From Dictyostelium firmibasis (taxonomy: Eukaryota; Evosea; Eumycetozoa; Dictyosteliales; Dictyosteliaceae), in NCBI GenBank assembly GCA_036169595.1, contig CM069768.1, positions 1,007,501 to 1,071,500 of the forward strand: a DNA stretch of 64,000 bases, in the 5' to 3' direction. Shown here one piece after another: positions 50,385 through 61,188 of the stretch. The notes beneath the pieces are model-generated. The model saw only the letters and a list, made by a program, of their open reading frames with translations, had not been told where the DNA came from and made no database searches. Each line of letters starts with the position of its first letter. Position 1 is the stretch's first letter. The position numbers were made by a program, and so were the translations under genes.

Positions 50385-51448
50385 ATGAATCAAACAATTT
50401 TAAGTTCAAACGAAAATTCATTATTTCATAAACATCAATTTTCACAACAATCACCACTCTCACCAGAACAACCAAAAAGATCAAGTTTTTCAAAAACAAG
50501 AGTATCAATCGTTTACAATGGAAAAGAAGAGTTTGTAAGTTGGTATGGTTCAACACCATCGCAAACCATTGAAGAGGCAATTAAAACTGTATTTCAATTA
50601 CCAAGTAATGCTAGATTATTTTTAAAGGACATAGATGGTGATGTCGTTGCAATTGCACCAACTTTACCAGCCGGTGAAACTTTTAGTTTATTTGTTAGTA
50701 ATAGTTCCTCTTCCTCATCTCCAAAATTGAATAACTCCTCCACCTCCTCATCAAATGGATCCTTGGCCAAATCTTTTGATAACCCATCCTCGTCAGCAAC
50801 CAATGGTGTTAGTGAAGTTACTGAAACACCATCATCACCATTAAATGAACAACAAGTTGATTTATCGTCATCAAATGGTAATTTAAATACAAGTGGTTCA
50901 GCAATACCCGATAAATTGCCACTTAAATCATCGTCAGCCTCATCATCACCAGAACCATTGAAATCTGCATTACTCTCAGAGAATGATGACATTGGTGACG
51001 ATTTATCAGGTGGCCAAAAAAGATTGTCGAGTGGTGATTTAGGTATCGAGGAGGAGGATGATGAAGATGATCCACGTAAAAAAAGAAAGAGAAGAAAGGC
51101 AGTTGAGATCGATAGATCTTTCAAATGTTCAATGGCAAATTGCCAAAAGATTTATGGCTCTGAAAATGCCCTTAAAATGCATATCAAATTAAAACATCCT
51201 GAATATCAATACTTAATCATGCAACAACAAATTCCATTATCAAACAAAACTTCACCACCCATCATAGTAAATAATAAACTCTTAAACTATAATAGCAATA
51301 CAAATAATAATTATAATCAACAATATCAACAATATCAAGTTCAAGTACAACAACAATATCAACAACAACAGCAACAACAACAACAACAAATGAATAATAG
51401 AGTACCAACTTCATTATTATTCCAACAACAACAACATCAACAACAATT

Positions 51449-51487
<39 letters not shown>

Positions 51488-52679
51488 GCAACAACAACAG
51501 CAACAACACCACCAACAACAAATTCATCAACATCGTACAAGTGGAGGCATTCCATCAATGAAATATTATTCCGAACAACAACAGCAACAACCAACACCAC
51601 AACAATATTCACAACAATACCAACAACAACAGCAACAACAACACCAACAATATAATGGAGGTAATGGTTTACCAAAATTATTTAACAATCATAATAATTC
51701 ACAAGTACCAACAACAGAATTAAGAAATCATTTACAATCATTCCTTGCAAAGGAAAAAAATAATAATAGTAATAATAATAATAACAATAGTAATAATGAT
51801 CATTATTCAACCATTAATAAAATTATTAGTGCAACCAATATGACCAACTTTTTTCCATCAAACTTACATCCAAGTTTTTTCCAAAGTTTTCAACAACAAC
51901 TTAATCAATTAATTGCTGGTAATCCTGGTATTGCTCAAGATATTCTCAAATACGATATTGAAGAATTGAGTAATTTTATCAAAAAACAAATTGATCAAGT
52001 TAAATTAAAACAAAACAACGAAGGTTTTCAACAACAACCATCACAACAGAGATTAAATAGTAATAATAACAATAATAATAATAATAATAGTAACAATAAT
52101 AATAATAGTAATAATAATAACAATAATAATAATCGTCTTCCAAACTTCAATTACTTTTCAAGTCATGGTAAATCTGAATCTGATGAAGAAGATTTAGAAA
52201 ATGAACAACAAAATAATCGTTTAAAGAATTTCTCCATCTCTAAACGACAATTATTCGAAAGAAACGAAGAACAAGATGAACAACAAAATGATGATAATAA
52301 AAACAATAACGAGACCTTTAAAAAACAACAACAACAAAAAACTGTAGATTCTGAATTTTCCACTCCAAACTCCTCACCAATAAATAATAGTAATAATATA
52401 AATAATTTAAAAATTTCAACAACATCTTCAACAAATAAAACCATACTTCCATCATTATATTCATCAATTCAGTCATCACCTTTATCAACATCATCAACCA
52501 CTTCAAAAGGTAATTTATCATTTTTAGTTAGCTCAAATAATGATGATGATGATCGTCATATTGAAGAAAAATCCCAAGAAAAAAATAACACCTGTACAAA
52601 GAATGAACCAAACCATAAAAATCATAACCAACCTGATACAAATGCTGCAAGCTTACTTTTAGGTTTGCAACACATTTAA
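50385..52679 (+). CDS. C2H2 zinc-finger protein with N-terminal beta-grasp-like domain
   Basis: Single exon, 764 aa. Residues 40-105 (TRVSIVYNGKEEFVSWYGST ... ARLFLKDIDGDVVAI) look like a small ubiquitin/PB1-like fold. A Ser-rich linker leads to a basic nuclear-localisation-like cluster (RKKRKRRK, about 228-235). One C2H2 finger follows, Cys248, Cys253, His266 and His271 (CSMANC, ALKMHIKLKH). The rest is Gln and Asn tracts around a helical segment (SFQQQLNQLIAGNPGIAQDI ... YDIEELSNFI, about 500-545). A single finger with a basic cluster suggests a nucleic-acid-binding regulator. Partner and target are unknown. Confidence 0.8.
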
Positions 52680-52887
52680 ATAAATATATACAACTATTTA
52701 AAATTTTTTTTTTTTTATTAAAAAAAAAAAAAAATCCAAAAAAAAATCATCTTATTTTATTTATTTTATCTTGATTGTTTTTTTTTTATTAACCATTTTG
52801 AAGGATGGTTGATCCCAAAAAACCCATTTTTTTCTTTTTTTTCTGAATGTTCAATTTTTTTTTTTTTTTTGAAATTGGTAATCTGGC

Positions 52888-52911
52888 TTCATCTTGGAAT
52901 TCCAAGATGAA
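52888..52911. repeat. 24-bp perfect palindrome
   Basis: Half-site TTCATCTTGGAA is followed at once by its reverse complement. It lies inside the minus-strand scrap frame, 209 bp past the stop of the zinc-finger gene. Confidence 0.85.
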
Positions 52912-53064
52912 ATTATTAATTTACAATTTAAATCTTCTTCATTCGATTCTTCTATATATGTGGAAGTGAACTTTGAATCTGAATCACATGATATTGTATT
53001 TGAATATCCAAAATAACCAAACACATAATCATGATACAATTCAACTATTATTTATTGAATAAGT

Positions 53065-53288
53065 GTACCAATTTACCACATAATTTGTTACTAATATCGG
53101 TTTTTAAAAACTACCAACCAATCTCTATTTTTTTATCAACTAAATAAAGCTTATAACAATAATCATCCAGAAAACTTTAATCAAATAAACAACAGACCCT
53201 ACTCCTGTTTTACCCTTTTATTAAGGATCAGTTAATTTAATGTAACGATGACTTGACAACCTAATTATATCTTTTCTTTAGTTAAGAA
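53065..53288 (+). repeat. Dispersed repeat, copy 1
   Basis: Runs collinearly with 56303-56552. Shared landmarks in order are ACCAATTTACCACATAATTT, CTCTATTT, CAGAAAACTTTAA, AAATAAACAACAGACCCTAC, and CCTAATTA..ATCTTTTC. Divergence looks like 25-30 percent. No coding frame. Family unknown. Confidence 0.75.
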
Positions 53289-53802
53289 AATTAAGATAAA
53301 GATTATAATAGTTTTAAATTGTTCTTCATTAATTTGAAAAAAAATAATAAAATAAATTATAAAAAATATGAGATTATATATATCTATTATATATACATAT
53401 AAGTAAAAGCATAATTTTTTTAAATAAAAAAATATAGTTCATGGAGTAAGTTTAAAAAAACAATATTAAGAATAAAAATAATATAAAATAAAATTTTACC
53501 AAATAAATCTGTAAGAAAATTTTATTTATTTAAAAAAATTGAAATTTTTCATATAAAAAAAAAATGTGAAAGTACGAGTAAAAAATGCAAAACCTACCCC
53601 CTTTTTGGGTGCCCATAATCCAATAATCCACCTTTTTTAAAGGGCCAACACACGATCATTTGGATTCTGTGCTGGGTAGGAAAGAATCTGATCCTTTTTG
53701 TCCAATATTTTCATGAACTAAGAAAGATCATATCCTTTTTTGTCCCATTGTTGTTATGGGCTATCCCCTCCTTATATACGATCCCCTCCTAATATCCTAT
53801 TC

Positions 53803-54078
53803 CATATATTTGAAAAACTAACTATATAAAATAAAATCAATTATTAGTTTTTACATATGGCTTTTAAATAATATTTAACAACCTTACCTTAGAGATTTTG
53901 TATCTAATTTGAAACTGATTTGGTGTATATTTGAAAAACTAAAATAAAATAACTATATAAAAAAAATCTATTATTAGTTTTTTTAAATGACTGTTATAAA
54001 AAATTATTTAACACCTTACCTATGAGATATTGAATCTAATTCGAAATTAAACTAATTCTATATATTTGAAAATCTATT
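53803..54078. repeat. Diverged tandem repeat, units about 122-135 bp
   Basis: ATATTTGAAAAACTA starts near 53804 and 53926, with a partial third start near 54060. Both full units contain AACTATATAAA, TTATTAGTTTTT, ATTTAACA.CCTTACCT and a GAATCTAATTTGAAA-like end. Confidence 0.75.
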
Positions 54079-54119
54079 TTGAAACCTAAATTATAAAAAA
54101 AAAAAAAAAGGTTATTGAA

Positions 54120-55163
54120 TCATAATAATTTTGAGAATGGTGACAATGATGGCGATAATGATGATATTGTTGATAATTGTGAGAATGGTGATAATGATAA
54201 CGATAACGATGATGATGACAATGATAATGATGATAAAGATAATGGTGATAATTGTGATAATGGTGGTGATAATGGTGATAATGGTGATAATGGTGATAAT
54301 GGTGGTGATAATTGTGATAATGGTGTTAATGGTGGTGATAATGATGATAATTGTGAAAATTGTGATAATGGTGATAATGATAACGACGAGAATGACAATG
54401 ACAATGATGATAAAGATAATTGTGATAATGATAACGATGATGATGACAGTGATAATGATGATAAAGATAATGGTGATATTGGTGATAATGGTGATAATGG
54501 TGATAATGGTGGTGATAATTGTGATAATGATAACGATGATATTGATGATTGTGAGGATGGTGACAGGGATAATGACGATAATGTTGATATTGATAACGAT
54601 GATGATGATTGTGAGGATGGTGATAATAATGATGATTGTGAGGATGGTGACAAAGATAATGACGATAATGTTGATATTGATAACGATGATGATGATTGTG
54701 AGGATGGTGATAATGATAATGATGATTGTGAAGATGGTGACAATGATAATGATGACAAAGATAATGGTGATAAAGGTGATAATGGTGATAATGGTGGTGA
54801 TAATGGTGATAATGGTGATAATGGTGGTGATAATGGTGATAATGGTGATAATGGTGGTGATAACGAAGACAAAGATGATATTGATGATAATGGTGATAAT
54901 GATTGTGATGATGTTGATAATGATGATGATGGTGATGGTGAAAGTGGGAATTGTGAAGGTGGTGACGGTGGTGATAATGATGCAATTGGTATTTCAAAAA
55001 TAATTGGAAATTCAACAAATATGTTACCAGTCATTTCATTTATCACTTGATTACAGTAGTCTCTACATTTGTAGAGACTATTTTTTTTTTTATTATTTAA
55101 TAAATAAATTTTATTAAAAGAAAAAATTTCTTTTAACTCTGATATTTTAAAAAATGATTGCAT
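54120..55163 (-). CDS. Ser/Pro/Leu-repeat protein, doubtful
   Basis: The minus frame has an ATG at 55163 and a non-repetitive 62-residue start (MQSFFKISELKEIFSFNKIY, then CRDYCNQVINEMTGNIFVEF). Some 270 residues of Leu-Ser-Pro/Ser repeats (PLSPLSPPLSPLSP type) follow; 347 aa in all. The DNA is an approximate hexamer/9-mer repeat (GGTGAT, AATGGTGAT), which keeps long frames open on both strands. The plus-strand frame (Gly/Asp/Asn) has no ATG, so I prefer the minus. The N terminus recalls the KIFNKI-type starts of F-box/FNIP and ankyrin multigene families of dictyostelids, but I cannot confirm this. Lying among relics, it may be a dead gene with an expanded repeat. Confidence 0.4.
   Translation of the reverse strand: MQSFFKISELKEIFSFNKIYLLNNKKKNSLYKCRDYCNQVINEMTGNIFVEFPIIFEIPIASLSPPSPPSQFPLSPSPSSSLSTSSQSLSPLSSISSLSSLSPPLSPLSPLSPPLSPLSPLSPPLSPLSPLSPLSLSSLSLSPSSQSSLSLSPSSQSSSSLSISTLSSLSLSPSSQSSLLSPSSQSSSSLSISTLSSLSLSPSSQSSISSLSLSQLSPPLSPLSPLSPISPLSLSSLSLSSSSLSLSQLSLSSLSLSFSSLSLSPLSQFSQLSSLSPPLTPLSQLSPPLSPLSPLSPLSPPLSQLSPLSLSSLSLSSSSLSLSLSPFSQLSTISSLSPSLSPFSKLL
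55057..55080. repeat. 11-bp-stem hairpin followed by T-run
   Basis: TAGTCTCTACA, a TT loop, then TGTAGAGACTA, then 11 T on the plus strand. On the minus strand it falls in the N-terminal codons of the Ser/Pro/Leu frame. Confidence 0.8.
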
Positions 55164-55454
55164 TATTGATTTATTTCAAAAAAAATATATTATTATATAG
55201 ACAAATTTTATTATTATAGAATGTAGTAAATTTAATAAAAATAAAAAATAAAATTTTTTTTTTTTTTTTTTTTTTTGAAAAAAAGAGGGAATTTAAATTT
55301 TTGGCTTGAATTTTAAATTTCCTTTTTTATCTTTTTATTTTATTTTTTTCAAAAATATAACCACTTTATTTATAGTTTTTATTGCATACATTTTAAATTA
55401 TTATTATTTTTTATTTTTTATACACACTTTTTTTTCAATTTTAAAAAAAAAAAA

Positions 55455-55563
55455 AAATTTTGAACCAGGTCCAATTAATAATGAATTATCACATGAAGCA
55501 TTATTAATAATTGGAGTTGAAAGATTAAATGCAAAATTGAAGCCATTCATCCATATATATTAA
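55455..55563 (+). pseudogene. Short coding scrap, family unknown
   Basis: After an A-run and a CCAG acceptor-like site, the frame FEPGPINNELSHEALLIIGVE continues with RLNAKLKPFIHIY and then a stop. Codon use and composition look coding, but there is no start and nothing upstream. Probably a broken gene end; a single 3' exon of an unseen gene is the alternative. Confidence 0.35.
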
Positions 55564-55734
55564 AACCATTCGTCATAATATAAATCCATCAAACTATAAT
55601 AGTTTACCAACGATTACATAGATTTTTTTTTTTTTTTTAATATTAAAAAAAAATATTTTAATATGATTTATAACAAAAGAAATAATAGCTTTAATTTTAA
55701 ATTAATTGTGTTTTACAAGTTTTGGGTCCTATGT

Positions 55735-55836
55735 AATTTTCAGCAATTCGAAGTCTATCCAAAAAAAAAATCCATTTTTTGAAATATTTTAAATAAATAA
55801 AAAAAATTGTAGGATAGACTTCAATCGCTGAAAATT
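55735..55836. repeat. Foldback: 25-bp inverted repeat, 51-bp loop
   Basis: Arm 1 is 55735-55760 (AATTTTCAGC..., ending GAAGTCTATCC). Arm 2 is 55812-55836 and is its reverse complement except for about two differences. The loop is AT-rich, and an RNA from either strand would form a long hairpin. Confidence 0.85.
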
Positions 55837-56302
55837 TTTCCTCATCACTGACTAATGCTAAATTTAAGTTGGTTAACTCTTTGATTATAATGATTGTTTT
55901 TAATTTTCAATTGAATTACTGCTTAAAATAGTTGTATTTAAATCATTCAAAGATAAACTTTAGAAACCATGTTTTTAAAATGATATTATGATTTATTACT
56001 CATTTTATATGTAAATAATAATATTTGATATATTAAGTTATTTTAATTATATTATTATTATTTATAAATATGAAGTAATACAGAGGACCTTAGAAAGAAA
56101 TAATAATAAAATTTATATTTATTGTAATAATAATGTTTTTAATGTTTGTTTATTTATCTTTTATTTTATTTAATTTATTTTATTTATAATTCTAGTTTTT
56201 TTATATTGTTCTATAATTTTTTTATTATTATCTAAAATTATTTTTTTTTTCTTTTTATTTTAATTTTACAATTTACACTAATTAGTAAATTCCAACATAC
56301 AA

Positions 56303-56552
56303 CTACCAATTTACCACATAATTTGTGTGAGTAATATCAGTGGGGTGAAAACGCCAACATCTCTCTATTTGTTGAAGAAAACCCATAACCTATTCATCTA
56401 AATAAAAACATCTAAGAATAATTATTGTAATACATACAGAAAACTTTAACCAAATAAACAACAGACCCTACTACTACTATTTTACCTACTCATTAATCAT
56501 CATTTGATTGGATGACTAAACCACCTAATTAAATCTTTTCATTGGTTAAGAT
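56303..56552 (+). repeat. Dispersed repeat, copy 2
   Basis: Same orientation as 53065-53288, with an insertion (GTGTGAGTAATATCAGTGGG region) near the left end and a CTACTACTACT expansion. A 20-bp core, AAATAAACAACAGACCCTAC, is identical in both. Confidence 0.75.
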
Positions 56553-56717
56553 ACCCTTGAAGTATATTTTTAATACTGGCCCACCTTGTGATATTATTTT
56601 CTTTACACACCAATTTAAAAATGAAAATGGTTAACTAAATTTAAATGGTGGTCTTTTATCAAGTGATAATTCAATTCAATTGAATGTGTCTCGATAAAAA
56701 GGAAGTGGTTCTTTCAA

Positions 56718-57028
56718 TCAATCAATCGAATAGTGAATTTGGTTCAAAACTTCCATTAAACCTGCTGGTATTAATTCTACAATCAATATTTCATCATCAC
56801 CATCGACAATTGTAATTGTAATTAATTCAATCGATTCTTTTTCAACAATAAATATTGGTAAATTTGACAATGGAAAAGATTTAAAGTCCGCTCCATGTGT
56901 TGAATCAAAAATAACCGAAAATTCTTTTTCTTTGTTATTCGGTGTTGGCGATTGTAATACTGGTGATGTTATTATTATAAATTATCTGTTGGTATAGTGA
57001 TTCCTTGTGCAATTTTTGCTACCAAACT
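56718..57028 (-). pseudogene. Coding relic, minus strand, family unknown
   Basis: The minus strand reads SLVAKIAQGITIPTDNL, then three stops. In another frame it continues as about 90 codons ending in a stop, including VIFDSTHGADFKSFPL, LPIFIVEKESIELITITIV and LIPAGLMEVLNQIHYSID. Composition and codon use are coding-like, but there is no start. It looks like the 3' part of a broken gene, or an exon end of an unannotated one. I do not recognise it. Confidence 0.45.
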
Positions 57029-57389
57029 AAAACTGTATTTTTACTTTTAAAAAAAAATGAAAAAAAAAAATTTTAACAGAACAAAATAAAAAAATAAAAA
57101 ATTAAAAAATAAAAAATTAAAAATAAAATATTTTTTTTAAAGATTAGTTTGTTATGGAAAAAAAATAAAAAAACTAAAATCTGAAATAATTAAAATTTCT
57201 TAGAAACATTATTTTTTTTTGAAAATTAAAAAAAAAAAAAAAAATTTTTTTTTTTTTTGTCATATTAATAAAAATCTTTTTTTTTTTTGATTTTTTTTGA
57301 TTTTTTTTTTTTTTTTTTTTCTTAACTTTCATTTCAAACAACAACCTTCTTTATTCTGTAAAATAAAACATTGTACAAAAAAAAAAAAG

Positions 57390-59014
57390 ATGAGTCATGC
57401 TAACCCATATATTTGGTATTATTTAGATGGTGATGCATGGAAACCTTATGATACATCATTATTGGATGGATTTGAAAAGATCTATAATTCAACATTAGCA
57501 ATACTTGGCAATAAAAAGATTAAAGTTGATAATGAAAGATACATTGAAATTATGCCATTAGCAGATGTATGTTTTTTTAAATAGTAAAATAATCTTTATT
57601 AATAATAACCAATTTTTTTTTTTTTTTTTTTTTTTTTTTCTTGTTTTCGAAATTAATTAATAAACCAACTTTGGCCAATTAGATTCTTTCAAATTTTACA
57701 AATTCTATTTCAGATCCAGATTTAGTTGGTATTCAAAGAAGATATGATGATTCTATGAAGGTATTTATTTATTCTTTCATAGGAAAAAAAAAAAATTTAT
57801 TTATTAATTTTAAAATATAGCGTCGTGCAGTAAAAAGAACAAAAGCAAATACAACAACATCATTTTTTGAAGATCTTCAATTTGCATTTTATAGTAATAC
57901 AAGTCAAAAAACAAAAACAAATGAAATTAAAGGTGTAATTAAAATGTGTGGTGGTAAATCAGTTGACACAATGACAAAGAAAACTGACTATCTCATATTG
58001 AAGCCATCTGATCTCAAAGATGATATTAAAAGTTTTAATGATATTATTTCAAAAGCTGAAAGTTTAAAAATTATTTGTGTTGAGTCGACTTGGATTGATT
58101 CTTGTATTAAATCAAAAAAATTAGTTGATCATACTGCCTTTCTTGTTAGTCAAAGTATGTATTTTTTTTTCGGTTGGCCTTTGATAATTTTGGAAAAAAA
58201 AAAAGAAAGAAATTTATTAATATTTTAATTTTTATTAAATTATTTTAAAGAAACTGCACCAGTTGTTGCAACACCATCTACAAGTACCTCAACAAATAGT
58301 ACAACAACAACAACAACAACAACAGCTGCAACAACTTCACCAAAATCAAAATCAAAAACTAACTCAACAGCAACAACAAATAGTTTAGTAGCAAATTCAG
58401 GGTTTTTAATTAAAGGCAGTGAATGGGCAGGTGTTTGTTCAAGTGATGGTGATCATTATCCATTAGTTATGACAGTTGATGATGTTGTGGGTGATAAAGT
58501 ATCGGGTGTTATAACTTGGATTAATTTAGGTTACGCAAAAACAAAATATAAGGGAAATGTAGTTGCTGCTAATGGTGAGTTTGATTTCCAAGAATATGAA
58601 ATTATAAGTGGTGAAGATGATGTCGAAGTTCCAAATGACTATAAATCCATAGTCTATGGTGACCAAATCATTGGTAAAGTTGGTGATTCAACTTTTAAAC
58701 TTAAATTAACCAAATCACCACCAGTTACAAACATACAACCAGACTCTCAATGGAAAGGTACAAGTACATTGATTGAAAACTTTAAATTGGATGTCGTTAA
58801 ACGTGATGGTGAAAACATCACTGGCACAATCACTTGGGGTTCTAATTTCGATGAAGCTATCTCTACATTCACTGGTAAAATTACCTCAACCTGTATAGAG
58901 GTCTCTGACTATAAAGAAGGTAAAAAATTAGGTCCTGAAGAATTATCTCATCCATTTAAACTAATACCTTCACAACAATCTGATCATTCAATTAAATTTA
59001 GAATCGAAAAATAA
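57390..59014 (+). CDS. WWE plus BRCT domain protein
   Basis: Exons 57390-57566, 57683-57760, 57821-58154 and 58251-59014 give 450 aa. I chose the ATG at 57390 because it follows an A-run; the frame upstream has no better start. Residues 1-85 look like a WWE domain (YIWYYLDGDAWKPYD ... FEKIYNSTL ... GIQRRYDD), which binds poly- or iso-ADP-ribose in known proteins. Residues 95-195 form a BRCT (GVIKMCGGKSVDTMTKKTDY ... STWIDSCIKSKKL). A Thr/Ala/Lys linker follows, then two related beta-rich repeats (EWAGV...SGVITWINLGY and QWKGT...TGTITWGSNFD). The pairing suggests a DNA-damage adaptor reading ADP-ribose marks. There is no PARP catalytic part. Confidence 0.8.
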
Positions 59015-59402
59015 ATAAAAAAAATTTTAAAAAAAAAAAATAAATTAAAAAAATAAATTATTAATATTTATTGTCATTATTATTGAAAAAATTAATTCAA
59101 AAAAAAATAAAAATTATTAATTCAAAAAGAAATAAAAATTAAAGAAAAATTATAAGAAAAAACTATTTATAAAACTTTTTTTTGGTTAAGTTCCCCAACG
59201 GCTGTGTACAAAGTTTTTGAATTTTTTTTTTTTTTTTTTAATTTTTTTTTCCTTTTTTTTTAAAATAAAAAATAGAAAAAAAAATTTATTTTTTTCTTTT
59301 TTTTTATTTTTCAATTTTTTATTTTTCAGCACAAAAAAGTTTACACATAAAAAGATAACTTTTTATTAGATCCATAGTATTACTATATCACATTTTACTC
59401 GT
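59015..59402. other. Intergenic, promoter of eIF1 gene
   Basis: AT-rich 388-bp spacer. GGTTAAGTTCCCCAACGG at 59183-59200 is the only GC-richer motif. Nothing else seen. Confidence 0.45.
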
Positions 59403-60058
59403 ATGAGCTCAATTCAAAATCTTAACTCAGCTGGTATGTACATATTATAGGATTCGTTTTATTTATTGTTTATATATATCGTATTTTTTTTACTGTACGC
59501 AAAAAAACAAACAAAAAAAAAATAAAATAAAGAAAATTATGAAATAGTATATATATATATATATGTATATACAACAGTAATAGTTCAAGAAACATCATTT
59601 ATACTCTCACCTTTATGTTTATGGAAGAAAATAAAATAAAAAACCTTAAACTTCTATTTCTAACATTATTTTTTTTTTTTTTTTCCCTCTCTTATATTTT
59701 TAATCTTTTTACCCTCTTTTCTTTTAATAATAAAAATAAATTTTAAAATTAAAAAGACCCATTTGCTGAAGAATCCAATTTAGGTGGAGATTCAGGTATC
59801 AGTTACGTCCACATTCGTATTTTCCAAAGAAGCGGTCGTAAAGCAGTAACTACAGTAGAAGGATTACCACCAAAGACTGATTTAAAGAAAATTTTGAAAC
59901 ATCTCAAGAAATCATTAAATTGTAATGGAAACATAGTAGTAGAAGAAAACCTTGGTATGGTTCTTCAACTCCAAGGAGATCAGAGAAAAGAAATCGCTAA
60001 CTTTTTAATTGAAGAGAAGATTTCTCAAAAACCATCTATCAAGATACATGGTTTCTAA
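59403..60058 (+). CDS. eif1: Translation initiation factor eIF1 (SUI1)
   Basis: Exon 1 is 59403-59433 (ten codons and one base), the intron 59434-59756 (GTATGT...AAAAAG), exon 2 59757-60058; 110 aa, the usual eIF1 length. It starts MSSIQNLNSADPFAEES. The SUI1 fold follows (VHIRIFQRSGRKAVTTVEGL, then LKKILKHLKKSLNCNG and LQLQGDQRKEIANFL) and the end is KIHGF, as in other eIF1. It binds the 40S subunit near the P site and enforces AUG recognition. The first exon is too short to be found without the splice joint. Confidence 0.96.

Positions 60059-61188
<1,130 letters not shown>

Larger units (their letters stand above)
52680..54119. other. Repeat-rich intergenic region, left part
   Basis: Holds a 24-bp palindrome, a minus-strand open frame (53039-52851, 62 codons, MYHDYVFGYFGYSNTISC) that looks like a gene scrap, a copy of a 0.22-kb dispersed repeat, a GC-richer patch at 53597-53800 and a tandem repeat. 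Within the patch a 23-bp motif recurs imperfectly (53681-53703 and 53723-53745), as does ATCCCCTCCT. Confidence 0.55.
55164..57389. other. Repeat- and relic-rich intergenic region, right part
   Basis: Between the hexamer-repeat frame and the WWE-BRCT gene. It holds a protein scrap (55455-55563), a foldback (55735-55836), the second dispersed-repeat copy (56303-56552) and a minus-strand coding relic (56718-57028). The remainder is A/T runs. Confidence 0.55.

Noticed and set aside
50594-51675. Long minus-strand Ser/Leu/Val-rich frames under the zinc-finger gene
   Set aside because: Antisense shadows of Ser and Gln codon runs in the real plus-strand gene.
53597-53800. GC-richer patch considered as a retroelement end
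   Set aside because: No open frame, no terminal repeat pair and no primer site recognised; left as an unassigned repeat-bearing patch.
54115-55050. Plus-strand Gly/Asp/Asn-rich frame over the hexamer repeat
   Set aside because: It has no ATG (the first possible codon is TTG) and no non-repetitive part; the minus frame has both.
56386-56394. ACCCATAAC, a match to the DUSE element of ncRNA genes
   Set aside because: Nothing about 60 bp downstream resembles a class I ncRNA start (GTTGACC) or an snRNA, and it lies in a repeat whose other copy lacks it.
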